Origin: CALBPI01 sp039821605
GTDB lineage: Bacteria; Pseudomonadota; Gammaproteobacteria; Steroidobacterales; Woeseiaceae
Reading direction: 5' to 3'
Length of the DNA: 64,000 bases
NCBI GenBank assembly: GCA_039821605.1
Contig: JBCBNV010000004.1
Span: 186,001-250,000 of the forward strand
Made by a program: the position numbers and the translations under genes. Shown here one piece after another: positions 50,086 through 59,147 of this stretch. Numbering within the stretch: position 1 is the stretch's first letter; each line of letters opens with the position of its first letter. Under the pieces are notes generated by a model that worked only from the letters and a program-made list of their open reading frames with translations, was not told the origin of the DNA and did not search any database.

Positions 50086-51422
50086 GGCGCCAGTGGCACA
50101 GTCAGGATGTCGTCGCCGTCGGTCATGACGAGAATGCCCAGAGCAGGGACGGGCTGCGCACCCCAGGCGTAGGGGAGGCGTGCGTCGAGCGGACGCGCGT
50201 CGTCACCACGAACCCGCCAGATGCCGTTGCGCCCATTGGATTCGCAGGTCGAGTCGAGGCAGCGTGTGACGAGCAGTGTCTTGCCGTCGTCACTGAACCA
50301 GCCGTCGAAGTTGTGGCCTTCGCCAGGTACGTACCGGGGTTTCGGCTGCGCGTAGCCTGCGGCAAAAAGGCCGGAAGCGTACAGCCCGTCGCCGGAATCG
50401 CCGTCGGCGTCATACACGACAAGGTCTCCCGCGGCAGTGATGTGCGCATAACTGCCGTTGAGACCGAAAGCCTGCGACAGGTCCAGTGGCTCCGACCAAC
50501 CGTCGCCGCGGCGCTCTACACGGAACAGGGTCTCGCGATCACCGTCGCGCCGCGCGAACACGATGAACCGGCCATCGCCCGAGATGGTCAGGTTGTACAC
50601 GGTGCCAAGTTCTGCGAGCGCCGTGACCGTCCAGCCCGTATCGTCCAGTGTGGCCATGTGCGCAGTCTTCTTTGTCCAGTCCGTGGTGTAGCGCGCAAAC
50701 ACCATGGTCTTGCCGTCAGCCGTAAACGAGGGTGACGTCTCATTGCCGCCGGTGCTGATCGCGCCCGGCGCAAGCACGCCCGGGACGATCATGGGTCTGG
50801 GTGTTTCGGTCGTTGCCTGGCGCCGTGCTTCCTGTCGCTCGGGTTTGCCGTCGCGCAGACGCAAGCGCCGCTTCCAGTTCTCGCTGAGCCCCAGATAGCG
50901 GTAGTCGAAACGGGCACCCGGCTTGCCGCTCAGGTAGCGAAACTCCCAGCCTGCGGCGCTGCCGTCGGTGTTCCAGAGCACGTCTTCCTCGCCGTACTGG
51001 CTGCCGTCGGCGCGAAAGAATCGTTTAGCCGTCTCTCGACCCTGCGCGTCGAGGTCGACCTCCGTGCGGTCTGCAGGCACACCGGGTTCGTAGAAGTACG
51101 TAATGGTCTGCATGCGACCATCGTCGCTGTAAGTGAAGGTCTCGCGGTACATCGTGCCGTCGTCGGACTCGACAAACCACGCACCGGCTTCGCGACCGCC
51201 GGGTTCGTGCTCAATGAGAAACAGCAGGCTGCGGTTGCCGTCCGCGTCGTAGATCGTCTGCCGCAGTCGCCGGCCATCAAGCGCGTACTCCGTCTGTTCC
51301 GTCGCGACGTAAGCGCCAGTGATCGGATCGTAGACATCGATCGTCTCGTCCAGGGTTGGCGCGTCGTCCGCATGCGCGCAGGCAACGAGCATGGCCGCTA
51401 TGGCGAAGCCCGCGCGCGTCAC
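50058..51422 (-). CDS. PD40/WD40-like beta-propeller secreted protein
   Basis: A 454-residue exported protein (signal MTRAGFAIAAMLVACAHADD). The first half contains repeats of the RHS/MORN-like toxin-antitoxin immunity type (YDADGNRSLLF, DLDAQGRETAKRFFRADGSQ). The second half has PD40/TolB-like blades: SPSFTADGKTMVFARYTTDW, LTISGDGRFIVFARRDGDR, FDGWFSDDGKTLLVTRCLDS. No enzymatic motif is seen. GTG at 51422 overlaps the TerC stop. Confidence 0.82.
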   Translation of the reverse strand: MTRAGFAIAAMLVACAHADDAPTLDETIDVYDPITGAYVATEQTEYALDGRRLRQTIYDADGNRSLLFLIEHEPGGREAGAWFVESDDGTMYRETFTYSDDGRMQTITYFYEPGVPADRTEVDLDAQGRETAKRFFRADGSQYGEEDVLWNTDGSAAGWEFRYLSGKPGARFDYRYLGLSENWKRRLRLRDGKPERQEARRQATTETPRPMIVPGVLAPGAISTGGNETSPSFTADGKTMVFARYTTDWTKKTAHMATLDDTGWTVTALAELGTVYNLTISGDGRFIVFARRDGDRETLFRVERRGDGWSEPLDLSQAFGLNGSYAHITAAGDLVVYDADGDSGDGLYASGLFAAGYAQPKPRYVPGEGHNFDGWFSDDGKTLLVTRCLDSTCESNGRNGIWRVRGDDARPLDARLPYAWGAQPVPALGILVMTDGDDILTVPLAPYAEALAAE

Positions 51423-52183
51423 GCCGAACCCTCCTGCCGACCGGGCTGACTGCGCTTTCGCTTGGCGCGGCGCGCGGCCATGTTGAGTCCTTCGACGAGC
51501 GCCGAAAACGCCATCGCTGCGTAGATGTAGCCCTTGGGCACGTGGGCGCCAAAGCCTTCGGCGATAAGGGTCGTGCCGATGAGTAACAGGAAGCCCAGCG
51601 CCAGCATGACGATGGTCGGGTTGCGGTGGATGAATTCCGATAGCGGGTCCGCGGCCAGCAGCATCGTCGTGACCGCGATGAGTACGGCGAGCACCATGAT
51701 CGGCAGGTGCGTGGTCATGCCGACGGCCGTGATGATGCTGTCGATCGAGAACACGAGGTCGAGCACCAGAATCTGCGCAATGACGGCGGTCGCAGTTGCC
51801 GTGGCGGCGCCCGTGCCGTCGCCATGCTCGCCGTCGTCCGGGTCAACCTTTTCGTGGATCTCCGTGGTCGCCTTCCAGACCAGGAACAAGCCTCCGGCGA
51901 TGAGGATCAGGTCGCGCCACGAGAACTCGTTTCCGAGTACCGTGAACACGGGCGCCGTGAGCTTGATGATGATCGCGATGGTGCCGAGCAGCGCGAGCCG
52001 CAGCACGAGCGCCATGGCGATGCCGATGCGTCGCGCGCGCGAGCGCTGGGCTTCGGGCAGTCGGTTGGAGAGAATAGAGATGAAGATCAGGTTGTCGATG
52101 CCGAGCACGACTTCCATGACCGCCAGTGTCGCGAGCGCGATCCAGGCCGCCGGATCGGTGGCCAGTTGGATCAGGTATTCCAT
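51419..52183 (-). CDS. TerC-family integral membrane protein
   Basis: A 254-residue protein with about seven helices and the family motifs AVMEVVLGIDNLIFISIL (near 22-40, acidic residues in the membrane) and QILVLDLVFSIDSIITAVGM (near 135-155). TerC-type proteins take part in Mn2+ or metal export that loads exoenzymes. No yybP-ykoY riboswitch features are visible upstream. GGGGAGGG precedes ATG 52183. Confidence 0.93.
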   Translation of the reverse strand: MEYLIQLATDPAAWIALATLAVMEVVLGIDNLIFISILSNRLPEAQRSRARRIGIAMALVLRLALLGTIAIIIKLTAPVFTVLGNEFSWRDLILIAGGLFLVWKATTEIHEKVDPDDGEHGDGTGAATATATAVIAQILVLDLVFSIDSIITAVGMTTHLPIMVLAVLIAVTTMLLAADPLSEFIHRNPTIVMLALGFLLLIGTTLIAEGFGAHVPKGYIYAAMAFSALVEGLNMAARRAKRKRSQPGRQEGSA

Positions 52184-52309
52184 ATTGAGTCCCTCCCCGT
52201 ATGGGCCCGATTCTAGCGGTTCGATGAGGGCGCGGGGCTACGGGTCGACGAGTTCCGCTCCTGGTGCCGGCTGTGAGACCATCGGGTCAGGCCATGACGG
52301 ACCGCCAAG

Positions 52310-52567
52310 ATGAGCAACGATGAAGTCCGCCGGTTGCTGCGCCGGCTCAGAAGCGAACTGGAACATACGGAGCTCGACGACGTGACGCGCGCGGCGCTTG
52401 CGCAGCTCGACACGGACATCCATGGGGTGTTGGGTGAAGATGACCACGAGGGCTACGACGTAGTGGAACAGGCGCGGCGACTCGAGTCGACCTTTGCGGC
52501 AGAACACCCCACGGCCAACCGCGTCCTGCGCGAGATCATCGACACGCTGGGCAAGCTCGGTATCTGA
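52310..52567 (+). CDS. DUF4404-family small protein
   Basis: An 85-residue acidic helical protein (MSNDEVRRLLRRLRSELEHT, then ALAQLDTDIHGVLGE) that fits the DUF4404 pattern of short cytoplasmic proteins. No signal or metal motif. It is divergent from terC and followed 14 bp later by the end of the convergent serine hydrolase gene. Function unknown. Confidence 0.8.
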   Translation: MSNDEVRRLLRRLRSELEHTELDDVTRAALAQLDTDIHGVLGEDDHEGYDVVEQARRLESTFAAEHPTANRVLREIIDTLGKLGI

Positions 52568-52581
52568 CCCGCGCGCACGAA

Positions 52582-53850
52582 TCAGCGCGTGACGATCACT
52601 TCGTAGACGGCCTCACGGAACGCATTGTCGCGGTCCTGCCCGGCCTCGGGCACGGCGTGAATCTGGCTCATGATCACAGCGACAAAGCCGCGTACGGGGT
52701 CGACCCAGAAATGGGTGCCTTCGTAGCCGCCGCCCAGCCACAGTCCGCCCACGCTGCCCTCAGTCTCGCGCGTCACCCAGATGTTGTAGCCGTTGTGGCC
52801 GTTCGGGTTGTCGACGAGCGTGTGCGGCGCGGTCATCTCGGCGATGGTCTCGGGTTCGAGCAGCGTGAAGTCGTTGAGCCTGCCGCCGTTGGCGAACACG
52901 CGCAGGAAGTCGGCGTAGCCGTCAGCTGTGGCCAGCATGCCTTCACCACCCAGGTACAACTCAACGTCGGCGCCGTAGCGCGGCAGACCGCCACCAAAGA
53001 TGTCGAGCTCGCCGGGACGCGCTTCGCGAAGCGCGCCATCGTTGCCCGTGAAACGCGGCAACAGTGTGGCGTCGTCGGGCAGGCTGTAGCGCAGGCCGCG
53101 AATTCCCAGCGGTTCGGTGATGCGGGTGCGTACCAGCTCGTCGAGCGAGGTATCCGTCGCGCGCTCTGCGACGATGCCGAGGACAGTTGTATTCGTGCCG
53201 TAGTAATAGTCGGCGCCGGGTTGCTGGATCAGCGGGATGTCGACGATTCGGTCGATGAAGTCACTGCTGTCGGTCGCGCTGGGCAAGTCTGCGGCGGCCG
53301 ATAGCGTGTCCAGGCAATCGATACCTGTCACGGCATAGTGAAAACCCGCCGTGTGGTTCATGAGGTCGCGGAGAGTCATGGTCTCGGCCATAGGCACCGT
53401 ACGCAGCGGACAGGCGGCGTCGCCCGCGGCCGCCGTCAACGCGCTGCCATCGGCGGCTGTCGCCACGATGAGGTCGCGAAACTCGGGGATGTAGTCGACA
53501 ACGGGGTCGTCAAGCGACAGCACGCCGTCTTCGACGAGGTCCATGACGAGTGTGATCGTCACGAGCTTGGTCATCGACCAGATCCGGATCCAGGTCTGGC
53601 CGTCGACCTCGGTGTCGGGCAGCAACCCGTCATCGACGGCCTGGTGCTCATAGATGACGCGCCCGTTGGCGTCCTCGATGCGGGCGTAGATGAACGGAAA
53701 TGCGCCGTCCTCGATGTAGACGTCGAGGACGTCATCGAGCAGGTAGGGGTTGTCGATGGTGTTGTCGGCCGCAAGGGGCGCGATCAGGCAAAAGAGTAAC
53801 GCCGCCACTATCGAGCGAAAGCTATTGGCGTTTCTGCTGAATCCCGTCAT
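52582..53850 (-). CDS. Class C beta-lactamase-like serine hydrolase, secreted
   Basis: A 422-residue protein with signal peptide (MTGFSRNANSFRSIVAALLF). SxxK is SMTK near 91, in the context TWIRIWSMTKLVTITLVMDL; the Tyr motif is in DYYYGTNTTVLG near 213; a HxG-type third motif is probable in the C-terminal YEGTHFWVDP near 378. Such enzymes are usually esterases or D-aminopeptidases rather than drug-resistance beta-lactamases. Confidence 0.88.
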   Translation of the reverse strand: MTGFSRNANSFRSIVAALLFCLIAPLAADNTIDNPYLLDDVLDVYIEDGAFPFIYARIEDANGRVIYEHQAVDDGLLPDTEVDGQTWIRIWSMTKLVTITLVMDLVEDGVLSLDDPVVDYIPEFRDLIVATAADGSALTAAAGDAACPLRTVPMAETMTLRDLMNHTAGFHYAVTGIDCLDTLSAAADLPSATDSSDFIDRIVDIPLIQQPGADYYYGTNTTVLGIVAERATDTSLDELVRTRITEPLGIRGLRYSLPDDATLLPRFTGNDGALREARPGELDIFGGGLPRYGADVELYLGGEGMLATADGYADFLRVFANGGRLNDFTLLEPETIAEMTAPHTLVDNPNGHNGYNIWVTRETEGSVGGLWLGGGYEGTHFWVDPVRGFVAVIMSQIHAVPEAGQDRDNAFREAVYEVIVTR

Positions 53851-53906
53851 CCGCTGTTTATTCTAGTGTTTTCTTGTACTCCCCACGGGATTTCATACCG
53901 CGCAAC

Positions 53907-53930
53907 GCCCCGCGCGTCAAAGTGCGGGGC
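53907..53930 (-). terminator. GC-rich hairpin after nhaR
   Basis: GCCCCGC and GCGGGGC enclose a 10-base loop, about 50 bp beyond the nhaR stop on the minus strand. No U-tract follows, so it is a possible terminator only. Confidence 0.5.
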
Positions 53931-53977
53931 GGGCAGGCGAGACCGGACGGCGCGATTTGGCCGGCCGCGGATGCCCG

Positions 53978-54898
53978 TCAGGCCGCAGACACCGCGGGCG
54001 CGGAGAACAGGTCGGCACGAGCGGCTTCGGTTATCCGGGCTACCGCCGGATGCTTGATGCGACGTTCGGGGGAGATCGCGTAGAAGCGCTCCGTGATGTC
54101 CTGGGTGCGGCCTATGACGGCAACGCCGTACATGCGGCAGATCTCATCCTCGATGGCCGTGGGTGCGGCAAACAGACCAACCCCCGCTTCGCCAAACGCC
54201 TTGAGCAGCGCGCTGTCGTCGAACTCGCCCACGATACGGGGCGCCACCTCGTGCGTGTCGAACCACTCGTCGAGCCGGCGACGGAGCGCGGTCTGCAATC
54301 CGGGCAGCAACATGGGCGCCTCGTCGAGCGACGCCGGAAAGCTGCCGGCATACCGGTCTGCGTCATCGCGCTGCGAAAAGAAGCTCAGGCCGCTCTCACC
54401 AAGGCGGTGGTTGTAGGCGCGCAGACTCAACCCCTGTGGCATGGGCTGGTCCGACAACACGAGATCGAGCCGGTGCACGGCCAGCTCGCCCAGCAGGTGC
54501 TGCAACGAGGCCTCGTGTATACGAAGTCGAATCGATTGCTCGGGCGACAGCGCGGGCGCGAGGATGCGCTCGGCGATGAGTTTGGGCAGCGAGCTGACCA
54601 TGCCCACCGTGAGTACGGAGGGTCCCGAGAACTTGCGGTGTCTTACAACGTCGGCAAGCTCGGCGCCGATCGTGAAGATCTCGTCGGCGTACTCGAGTAC
54701 GACGTGACCCGTGTCAGACAGCACGAGCCCGCGACCCACGCGCTCGAACAGGGCCTCGCCGACCGACTCTTCGAGCAGCTTGAGCTGGCCGCTGATCGTC
54801 TGTGGGGTCAGGTGCAGCCGTTCCGCCGCCTTGACGATGCTGCCCTCCTGGGCGACCGCCCAGAAGTACTGCAGATGGCTGTAGTTCAGATGTCTCAT
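53978..54898 (-). CDS. nhaR: LysR-family regulator of the Na+/H+ antiporter
   Basis: A 306-residue LysR protein. The helix-turn-helix reads YFWAVAQEGSIVKAAERLHL then TPQTISGQLKLLEESVG, matching NhaR proteins; the effector domain follows. ATG at 54898 is chosen because it gives the conserved MRHLNYSHLQYFWAVAQEGS start and overlaps the nhaA stop by ATGA. It is the classic activator of nhaA, responding to Na+. Confidence 0.92.
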   Translation of the reverse strand: MRHLNYSHLQYFWAVAQEGSIVKAAERLHLTPQTISGQLKLLEESVGEALFERVGRGLVLSDTGHVVLEYADEIFTIGAELADVVRHRKFSGPSVLTVGMVSSLPKLIAERILAPALSPEQSIRLRIHEASLQHLLGELAVHRLDLVLSDQPMPQGLSLRAYNHRLGESGLSFFSQRDDADRYAGSFPASLDEAPMLLPGLQTALRRRLDEWFDTHEVAPRIVGEFDDSALLKAFGEAGVGLFAAPTAIEDEICRMYGVAVIGRTQDITERFYAISPERRIKHPAVARITEAARADLFSAPAVSAA

Positions 54899-56115
54899 GG
54901 CGTACTTGCCTCCGTCTCCGGTACGTCCACCCTGGCACGTACCGTTTCCTTCCTTGCCAGCACGTAGTAGCCGGCGCATGCCGACAACAACGAGCCCAAA
55001 ATTACGCCAACCCGTGTGGCGACCGTGTGTTCGAAATTGCCCTGCTCGAAGGCCAGTGAGCCGATGAACAGGCTCATCGTGAAGCCAATACCGGACAACA
55101 GCGCAGCACCGTAGAGCTGACGCCAGTCGACGCCTTCGGGCAGGCGTGCGATACCGAGCTTGATCATGGCCCAGGCCATGCCAAAGACGCCGATCTGCTT
55201 GCCGACGAAGAGGCCGAGCACGATGCCCACTGTGACCGGGTCCCAAAGCACGCCGAGCTCGACGCCTGCAAACGAGATCCCCGCATTGGCAAACGCGAAA
55301 ATCGGCATGATCGCGTAGGCGATCCAGGGGTGCAGGACGTGTTCGAGGTGGCGCAGCGGCGAGGGCAGCGGTTCGCCGTGGTCGTCTCTTGCGTGCATCG
55401 GGATGGCCATGCCGACGGCAAAGCCCGCGAGCGTGGCGTGCACACCGCTCTTCAGTACACAGGCCCAGGCGAACAGGCCAATAAGCATGTAGGGCCCGAG
55501 CTTGTGCACACCCATGCGGTTGAGTACGAACAGGCCGATGATGCCCAAGGTGCCGAGGACGAGTGCCGTGACGGACAGGCTGCTCGTGTAGAAGACCGCG
55601 ATGACGATGATGGCGCCGATGTCATCGAAGATGGCGACCGAGGTCAGGAACACCTTGAGCCCGAGCGGCACCCGGTCGCCGAGCAGCTTGAGTATGCCCA
55701 GCGCAAACGCGATGTCCGTGGCCGCTGGAATGGCCCAGCCTTCGATAGCGGCCGGGTCGTTGAAGTTGATCGCCGCGTAGATGAGCGCCGGCAGCAGGAA
55801 GCCGCCCACCGCGGCGACGCCGGGCAGCGCAATCTGCTCGGGCGAGGAAAGCTCGCCGTCGAGAATCTCGCGTTTGACCTCGAGACCAATGAGCAGGAAG
55901 AACACGGCCATGAGCCCGTCGTTGATCCAGAGCAACAGCGGCTTGTCGATGGCGAATTCGCCCAGCGCCACGATGAGTGGCACGTCGAGAAACGCCGCGT
56001 AGAGGCCCGCAGCCGGCGAATTCGACACGACGAGCGCAAGCACGGTCGCGCCGATCAGCAAGATGCCAGCCGACGATTCGAGCTTGATGAACTGTTGCAG
56101 GGCCTTGAGTGCCAC
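54895..56115 (-). CDS. nhaA: Na+/H+ antiporter NhaA
   Basis: A 406-residue transporter with 11-12 helices. Key acidic residues are present: PAATDIAFALG near 134 (Asp133 type) and AIFDDIGAII near 163 (Asp163-Asp164 pair). GLEVKREILDGELS, early in the protein, is also conserved. GTG start at 56115, with AGGA ten bases upstream. The AT-rich block at 56155-56215 probably holds its promoter. It suits a saline habitat. Confidence 0.95.
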   Translation of the reverse strand: MALKALQQFIKLESSAGILLIGATVLALVVSNSPAAGLYAAFLDVPLIVALGEFAIDKPLLLWINDGLMAVFFLLIGLEVKREILDGELSSPEQIALPGVAAVGGFLLPALIYAAINFNDPAAIEGWAIPAATDIAFALGILKLLGDRVPLGLKVFLTSVAIFDDIGAIIVIAVFYTSSLSVTALVLGTLGIIGLFVLNRMGVHKLGPYMLIGLFAWACVLKSGVHATLAGFAVGMAIPMHARDDHGEPLPSPLRHLEHVLHPWIAYAIMPIFAFANAGISFAGVELGVLWDPVTVGIVLGLFVGKQIGVFGMAWAMIKLGIARLPEGVDWRQLYGAALLSGIGFTMSLFIGSLAFEQGNFEHTVATRVGVILGSLLSACAGYYVLARKETVRARVDVPETEASTP

Positions 56116-56311
56116 GGCGTGATTCCTGTTATTGAGGCGAGAACGTAGCAGAAACGCGTTGTCGAAAAAATCGACTTTTCAATACCACTCCATTCGATAA
56201 AAACTGACAGTTCAATGATTCGGTGCGACCTGACCGCCGCGTCGTGAAGTCCGACCCAAGATGCCCCGGAGGCGGCGTAGCATTTCAGGCGTTGCTCAAG
56301 GGGACACGATC

Positions 56312-56659
56312 ATGCGAATTCAACTCGAATCACAGGGCTTTGACGTCACGCCAGCGATCCGCGAACACGTCTACGACCAGCTGGCGTTCCACCTGTCCAA
56401 TTTCACGGCCCATGTCATGGCCGTCACTGTCTATCTCAGCGACGTGAACGGCCCGCGCGGTGGACCCGACAAACACGTCGTGCTCGACATTAACCTCGGT
56501 CGTACGGGCGGCGTCACCGTGCAGCAAACCCGCGATGACCTCTACGCCGCGGTATCGCAGGCCGCACGCCAGGCCGGTCGCACCGTCCGACGCTCGCTGG
56601 GGCGCGTGCGTCGCATGGAGCGCATGGCCACGCGCGAGCTGCGGCAGATGACGCGCTGA
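56312..56659 (+). CDS. Ribosome hibernation promoting factor (HPF/RaiA family)
   Basis: A 115-residue protein (short HPF class). ATG at 56312 follows AAGGGGA. The fold pattern is clear: MRIQLESQGFDVTPAIREHV, VTVYLSDVNGPRGGPDKHVV, then DDLYAAVSQAARQAGRTVRR with a basic C-terminus. It lacks the C-terminal domain of long HPF. It binds the ribosome to stabilise it in stationary phase. Confidence 0.9.
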   Translation: MRIQLESQGFDVTPAIREHVYDQLAFHLSNFTAHVMAVTVYLSDVNGPRGGPDKHVVLDINLGRTGGVTVQQTRDDLYAAVSQAARQAGRTVRRSLGRVRRMERMATRELRQMTR

Positions 56660-56664
56660 CGCGG

Positions 56665-58110
56665 CTAGCGGCTCGGTATCGCGTCCGGGTCGATACCCAG
56701 GCGCGCGGTGTCCACGGTTGCGGCGTCGAGGTTCGCGCGCGCCTCGCGAATGGCCAGCGAGGCGCTGACGAGCCGGATCAATGCGTTCGCTTCGGTCTGC
56801 TCGCGCACGTTGACGACGAAGAAGTCACTGGCGCCGCTCTCGAACCGGCGCACTTCGGCCTCGCGCATCGCCCCCGACAGGTCGGCTTCCTGCAGCGCCA
56901 GCTGAAACAGCTCGCGGGAGACCTCGAGATCGATAAGCAGCTCGCGCACCTCGATGGCGATTTGGTCGGCCTGCAGGCGCCGTTCTGCCTCCCGACCTTC
57001 GAGTGCCGCGCGCGCACGCGCCAGACTGCCGCGTTCGCTGCGCCGCTGCAGCGGCACCGAAAAACTCAGGCCCACGATCGTGTCCGTCGAGTCGCGGGAC
57101 ACGCCACCTTCACCCACGGCACCCAGCGACTCCTGCACCTCGAGTCTGAAGTCGAGCCGCGGCTTCAGTGTGTTCTCCGCCAGCGCGATACGATTGCGTT
57201 CGCGCTCGATGGCCGCCTGCAGCAAGCCGAGCTCTGGGCGCCGCGCCATGGCGGGTGCCAGGTCGCCCACGGGCAGGCCGCCCGCGGTCAGCGCGTCGGC
57301 GGGATCGTTCTTGGGCAGCTGCGCCGTCACGGGCAGGATCGGGTCGCCGCGCTCATCGCGGTAATACAGCGACAACGTGTTGGCTGAGAGTTGCAGATCG
57401 CGTTCGGCGGCGGTCACGAGCGAGCGTCGCCGCATGATGTTCTGCATGTTCTCGGTCAGGAAGATGCGCGCGCGTGCGCCACGGTCGACCTGTCGCTCGA
57501 GGGCCTCCTGCCGCTTGAGCGCGATGTCGAGCAGGTTGCGGTAGACGGCCACCTGCTCGCCGGCTGCAACCCAGCGCCAATAGGCGACAAGCGCGCGCCG
57601 CTGCACACCGATTCGCGTCAGAAGGATCTCGAGTTCGGCCTGGCGCACGCCGATGTCGGCGTTGTCGAGCCCGACGCGGCGGCTGTCGATGTCGCGGTCG
57701 CGCAGCAGTGAAAACAGTACGCCCACTTTCACCGCGCCACCCGTGTTGGTGAAGTTAACGTCTTCGTAGATCGGGAAGTCGCCGTCCGAGACCTTGTAAC
57801 CCGCGTAAAGATCAGCGCCCAGCGGTCGCAGAGGTTGGCGTGTCGTCGCGGCCAGAGCGGTTCCGTCGTAGAAGCCGCTGGCATAGCTAAAGCTGTCCGT
57901 CTCGAACACCAGGTCGAATGCGCCTTCGGCTTCCATGACCGCGGCGACGGCGCCGCGTCGTGCGGCGAGGGCGGCTATGACGGCCGGGTAATGACGCGCT
58001 GCGCTGTCGAGCACCGTCTCCGGCAGCAGTGCCGAGGGCACGGGCTCTTGCGCCCGCGCCGGTGTCACGCACAGCGCGGCCAGCAGCAGTGTGGTGACGG
58101 CGACGCGCAT
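56665..58110 (-). CDS. TolC-family outer-membrane channel of the export operon
   Basis: A 481-residue protein with signal peptide (MRVAVTTLLLAALCVTPARA) and two coiled-coil outer efflux repeats. FSLLRDRDIDSRRVGLDNAD near 130-160 marks the type I secretion branch. ATG at 58110 overlaps the adaptor stop (TGATG). Third gene of the ABC-adaptor-channel operon. Confidence 0.9.
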   Translation of the reverse strand: MRVAVTTLLLAALCVTPARAQEPVPSALLPETVLDSAARHYPAVIAALAARRGAVAAVMEAEGAFDLVFETDSFSYASGFYDGTALAATTRQPLRPLGADLYAGYKVSDGDFPIYEDVNFTNTGGAVKVGVLFSLLRDRDIDSRRVGLDNADIGVRQAELEILLTRIGVQRRALVAYWRWVAAGEQVAVYRNLLDIALKRQEALERQVDRGARARIFLTENMQNIMRRRSLVTAAERDLQLSANTLSLYYRDERGDPILPVTAQLPKNDPADALTAGGLPVGDLAPAMARRPELGLLQAAIERERNRIALAENTLKPRLDFRLEVQESLGAVGEGGVSRDSTDTIVGLSFSVPLQRRSERGSLARARAALEGREAERRLQADQIAIEVRELLIDLEVSRELFQLALQEADLSGAMREAEVRRFESGASDFFVVNVREQTEANALIRLVSASLAIREARANLDAATVDTARLGIDPDAIPSR

Positions 58111-59144
58111 CAGTTGCTGGCCGCGGTGCTCTGCGTCTCGGGAAGGCGCGGCGGGAAGTTGTTGAGCTGGCGCCAGACTTCGTAGCCCACGGGCACGGTT
58201 TCGAGCAGGACCCAGCCACGTGCGCTGGCGCCGAAGCGCACGAAACGGTCGTCGGGCCAGGGTACGTCGCCTTCGACCTTGTCTTCGATCACGAGGACGC
58301 GGAAGCGGCCCGAGGCTTGCGCGGACGGATCGACGGCGACCACTTCACCGGGAAAGGTGCCGACCGCAACGGAGGGCCAGCCGCTGAACTGAACGGCCGG
58401 CCAACCTTCGAATTGCAGGCGCACTTTCGCGCCCGGTCGCACCAGCGCCACGTCGCGGCCGTCGAGGTAAAGCTCGATGGCACGCTCAACCTGATTGGGC
58501 ACGAAGGTGGCCACAACGTCACCGGCCTGCACAAAGGTCGCGGCGTCGCCCGCAAACACGCGCAGGATCACGCCGTCACGGGGCGCGCGCACGATCTGTA
58601 CGGACTGACGTGAGAGGTTGACGTCGACGCGCGTGAGCTCGGCCGCGGCCTCGGCCACCGTGGCGCGCAGCTCTTCCACACGGATACGGGACTGCTCGAA
58701 CTCGCGGCGTGACGCAAGCCCGTCCTCGAACAGCGAACGGGTGCGCTCGAGGTCGATCTCGGCCGTCGACACCGCCGTCTGCGCGGCGGTGAGTTTCGCG
58801 ATGACCTGTGTGCGTTCCGACTGCAGTCGGTCGATGAGCTGCGGGTCGATGTCGGCGATACGCACGATGGGGTCGCCCACGCTCACGGGGCTGCCGTCGC
58901 GCACGTACCACTCCTGGATGCGGCCCGGTACGAGCGCGTTGATCTCCTGCAGCCGGTCATTGGGGTTCAGCGCGGTGACAGTGCCGAAGCCGGCGGTCGT
59001 CTGTACCCAGGGCACAAAGGTCATGAAGCAGCCGATGCCGATGAGGCCCAGCACCATGATCCAGGCCAGCGCGGACATAACGCGTGGCACGCGCTGCGCG
59101 GTCAGCGTCTTGAAGTGTTCGATGTGACGGTCGCGAAACGGCAT
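58110..59144 (-). CDS. HlyD-family membrane fusion (adaptor) protein
   Basis: A 344-residue adaptor. Membrane helix near 26-45 (LAWIMVLGLIGIGCFMTFVP), lipoyl half near 68-100 (VPGRIQEWYVRDGSPVSVGD), a coiled-coil hairpin near 110-175, and the returning lipoyl half (IVRAPRDGVILRVFAGDAAT). ATG at 59144, three bases after the ABC gene stop. It bridges the inner-membrane exporter and the TolC channel in the periplasm. Confidence 0.92.
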   Translation of the reverse strand: MPFRDRHIEHFKTLTAQRVPRVMSALAWIMVLGLIGIGCFMTFVPWVQTTAGFGTVTALNPNDRLQEINALVPGRIQEWYVRDGSPVSVGDPIVRIADIDPQLIDRLQSERTQVIAKLTAAQTAVSTAEIDLERTRSLFEDGLASRREFEQSRIRVEELRATVAEAAAELTRVDVNLSRQSVQIVRAPRDGVILRVFAGDAATFVQAGDVVATFVPNQVERAIELYLDGRDVALVRPGAKVRLQFEGWPAVQFSGWPSVAVGTFPGEVVAVDPSAQASGRFRVLVIEDKVEGDVPWPDDRFVRFGASARGWVLLETVPVGYEVWRQLNNFPPRLPETQSTAASN

Positions 59145-59147
59145 GGC

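Noticed and set aside
52184..52310. Manganese (yybP-ykoY) riboswitch before terC
   Set aside because: The conserved elements of that riboswitch are not present in the short leader; only a good SD is seen.
56161..56175. GTCGA-AAAAA-TCGAC hairpin as terminator
   Set aside because: It lies upstream of nhaA rather than after a gene on either strand, with only a 5-bp stem.
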